23,165 bases of DNA, taken from the NCBI GenBank assembly GCA_964545475.1, contig CAZJGG010000048.1, positions 1 to 23,165 on the forward strand, written 5' to 3'. The notes below the pieces were generated by a model. It saw only the letters and a list, made by a program, of their open reading frames with translations. It had not been told where the DNA came from and did not search any database. The position numbers were made by a program, and so were the translations under genes. Shown in pieces: positions 23,150 through 23,165 of the stretch; within the stretch, counting starts at the first letter, position 1, and every line of letters starts with the position of its first letter. The stretch comes from CAZJGG01 sp964545475 (lineage in GTDB: Bacteria > Bacillota > Clostridia > Lachnospirales > JAISER01).

Positions 23150-23165
23150 GTTACATATAAATAAT

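Noticed and set aside
1..23165. CRISPR array, integrase or intact insertion sequence
   Set aside because: No regularly spaced repeats and no transposase or integrase reading frame were found on either strand.

Overview
The window looks like a chromosomal segment of a low-GC member of the Bacillota, most likely class Clostridia. The reasons are the AT-rich sequence, strong AGGAGG-type ribosome binding sites, many TTG starts, an SLH-domain exported protein, and the conserved gene orders tilS-hpt-ftsH and rsmB-rlmN-stp-prkC-rsgA-rpe-thiN. No tool was run; every call rests on reading the sequence and on recall of protein families.

Region 1 (1-5342, minus strand) is one tight operon. It holds tilS (tRNA-Ile lysidine synthetase), hpt (hypoxanthine PRTase), ftsH (membrane AAA+ protease), a FlK-like thioesterase, and two half-size chromate-transporter (CHR) genes, the last cut by the left window edge. 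Region 2 (5343-5500) is a divergent promoter region with a plausible sigma-A promoter on each strand.

Region 3 (5501-19463, plus strand) is one long, closely spaced gene run. It opens with an exported SLH/transglutaminase-like protein. Then come rRNA modification (rsmB, rlmN), the PPM phosphatase / PASTA kinase pair (stp, prkC), ribosome-assembly GTPase rsgA, rpe, thiN, two proteins of unknown function (99 aa, and a 437-aa two-TM coiled-coil protein), xpt, a DUF2161 PD-(D/E)XK-like protein and a COG2509-type FAD protein. A 14-bp inverted repeat separates rsgA from rpe.

Region 4 (19470-21199, minus strand) is an accessory operon: a MerR regulator, a carboxymuconolactone-decarboxylase-like protein and an HD-domain protein, followed by a 46-aa Cys-rich protein. 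The MerR promoter has a textbook 19-bp spacer holding a dyad, and its predicted +1 falls on the A of the start codon, so a leaderless mRNA is expected. The Cys-rich gene's Shine-Dalgarno lies in a hairpin that on the other strand looks like an intrinsic terminator.

Region 5 (21200-23165) is sparse and AT-rich. It has a perfect 29-bp inverted repeat, a short frame-broken reading frame, a solitary 245-aa gene of unknown function with its own promoter-like sequence and terminator, and a tRNA-Lys(CUU) with a strong terminator. I see no CRISPR array, no intact transposase and no clear large novel system. The best leads are the leaderless MerR operon, the SD-masking hairpin, the 29-bp palindrome with its adjacent broken ORF, and the solitary 245-aa gene.
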